Part shown: positions 4,289-5,000 of the stretch, in pieces | Numbering within the stretch: the stretch's first letter is position 1 | Layout: each line of letters opens with the position of its first letter | Assembly (NCBI GenBank): GCA_903970575.1 | Contig: CAJCJC010000487.1 | Span: 1-5,000, forward strand | Reading direction: 5' to 3' | Source: Alphaproteobacteria bacterium | GTDB taxonomy: Bacteria; Pseudomonadota; Alphaproteobacteria; BOG-932; Roseiterribacteraceae | Length of the DNA: 5,000 nucleotides | The notes under the pieces: model-generated | Seen by the model: the letters and a program-made list of their open reading frames with translations, nothing else | The model's database searches: none | Told to the model about the DNA's origin: nothing | Made by a program: the position numbers and the translations under genes

Positions 4289-5000
4289 GGAGGCGTATCC
4301 GATTGACGCCTTTCCCCGCAATTCTCCACCCCCGCGCCCGAAATTCGCAATGCGGTGGCCTCAAGCCCGGCGTGGATGAAGCGTTCGAAATGGTCGATCA
4401 GGGGCTCGATCTCTTCGGCGGCGTTGGCCAGGCCCGGAACGACTTGGCTGAGCATGGCGCGATCGGCGATGGCCAGCATGATGCATGGGGCGCCAACGGT
4501 CAGGATGCACCGTCCGACCACCGGGTCGTCCGGCGCCGCGCCGATCAACGCCGCCACGATGCCGCGCAGCACCGCCAGTTTGGGCATAACCTCGCATGCG
4601 ATGAAGGCTTCGTGCGCGGGCGAGGGCGCGATGATCTCCCGGCTCAGCAGGCGCATTTCCCATGACGTGGCGGGGCGCGCCAGCCGCCGAAGCATCATCG
4701 CGATATAGGCGCGCAACTGCTCCCTCGGGCTCGCATCGCTGGCCGCGATGTCCCTCAGCACCTCGATCGCGACAAGGTGGCGGTGGGCGTAGGACAGGCT
4801 TTCCGCGTAGAGCTGCTCGAAACCGCCGAAATGATAGTTGACCGCGGCGGAATTCATGCCCGCCCGCTCGCAAATTTCCTTGCTGGTCGCCTGGGCGTAG
4901 CCCCGCTCGGCGAACACCTCGCCCGCCGCCTCCAGCAGTTGCTGGCGCGCGCGTTCCCCGGCCTTGGGTTGGCCTGGATCGGGCAACGGGCGGCGTCGCG
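4285..5000 (-). CDS. TetR-family regulator, CecR (DUF1956) type; 5' end may lie beyond right edge
   Basis: This is a one-component transcription repressor. Counting from the TTG at 4986-4984, the TetR_N domain is at about 12-62: RARQQLLEAAGEVFAERGY, then the recognition region ATSKEICERAGMNSAAVNYH with FGGFEQLYAESL. The C-terminal half matches the CecR/YbiH class, with a conserved W at 109, LLSREIIAPSPAH (113-125), VMPKLAVLRGIVAALIG (133-149) and a V-G-x-P/C segment near 164-168. Members of this class commonly control drug efflux or membrane-transport genes, and none is in view. The start is uncertain: the frame is open to the window edge (RRRP before the TTG), and an upstream start is likely. 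The tail after ALRISG is polar and not conserved. It reads toward the DUF1640-like gene, 31 bases downstream. Confidence 0.88.
   Translation of the reverse strand, partial: RRRPLPDPGQPKAGERARQQLLEAAGEVFAERGYAQATSKEICERAGMNSAAVNYHFGGFEQLYAESLSYAHRHLVAIEVLRDIAASDASPREQLRAYIAMMLRRLARPATSWEMRLLSREIIAPSPAHEAFIACEVMPKLAVLRGIVAALIGAAPDDPVVGRCILTVGAPCIMLAIADRAMLSQVVPGLANAAEEIEPLIDHFERFIHAGLEATALRISGAGVENCGERRQSDTPP

Noticed and set aside
4303..4873. Open frames on both strands overlapping the TetR gene
   Set aside because: Their composition is that of out-of-frame GC-rich DNA, and the TetR frame has firm domain evidence.
1..5000. CRISPR array, tRNA or rRNA genes
   Set aside because: No regularly spaced direct repeats, no tRNA cloverleaf with a GTTCRANNC-type T-loop and no rRNA-like stretch were seen on either strand.

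Overview
The window looks like chromosomal DNA from a GC-rich proteobacterium. An alphaproteobacterium, possibly a sphingomonad, is my best guess, based on base composition, the style of the HigA-like and CecR-like proteins, weak Shine-Dalgarno sites and a GGGTCAGAGTRCGAT-type repeat. That placement is inference; nothing in the window is a phylogenetic marker. The flanks are GC-rich (about 72% by hand count at 4621-4680). The middle is much lower (about 45% at 2401-2460), so 1.95-3.6 kb looks like an acquired and decaying accessory segment.

Layout, left to right. 1-196 (minus) is the N-terminal part of a HigA-type antitoxin running off the left edge. Its upstream toxin survives only as about 24 codons (196-270), so the toxin gene is cut. 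384-605 (plus) is a small protein with a signal peptide. Its stop overlaps, as GTGA, a possible GTG start of the next gene, a 437-residue unrecognised lipoprotein (629-1942). A strong ribosome binding site at 1949-1954 then opens a short, broken reading frame (1961-2035).

2158-3267 (plus) is the most interesting gene. It joins the first part of an FRG domain to a DUF262 domain (GmrS/ParB-like, DGxQR motif) that lacks its own N-terminus. An in-frame amber codon at 3265-3267 interrupts it, and 58 further codons in the same frame read like a normal DUF262 C-terminus (to 3444). I read this as a hybrid left by deletion between two adjacent defence-type genes, plus a nonsense mutation. A functional fusion is possible but less likely.

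3445-3632 holds no gene but has two copies of an AATCAG...GGTCAGAGTRCGAT repeat. The right third is a minus-strand series. A CecR-type TetR regulator (4285 to the right edge) is followed by a short DUF1640-like coiled-coil membrane protein (4011-4253), with a promoter-like pair that would give a leaderless message. Last is an XRE antitoxin (3633-3971) with no toxin beside it.

Both toxin-antitoxin relics and the DUF262 gene point to turnover of accessory stress or defence genes, not to a single intact new system.
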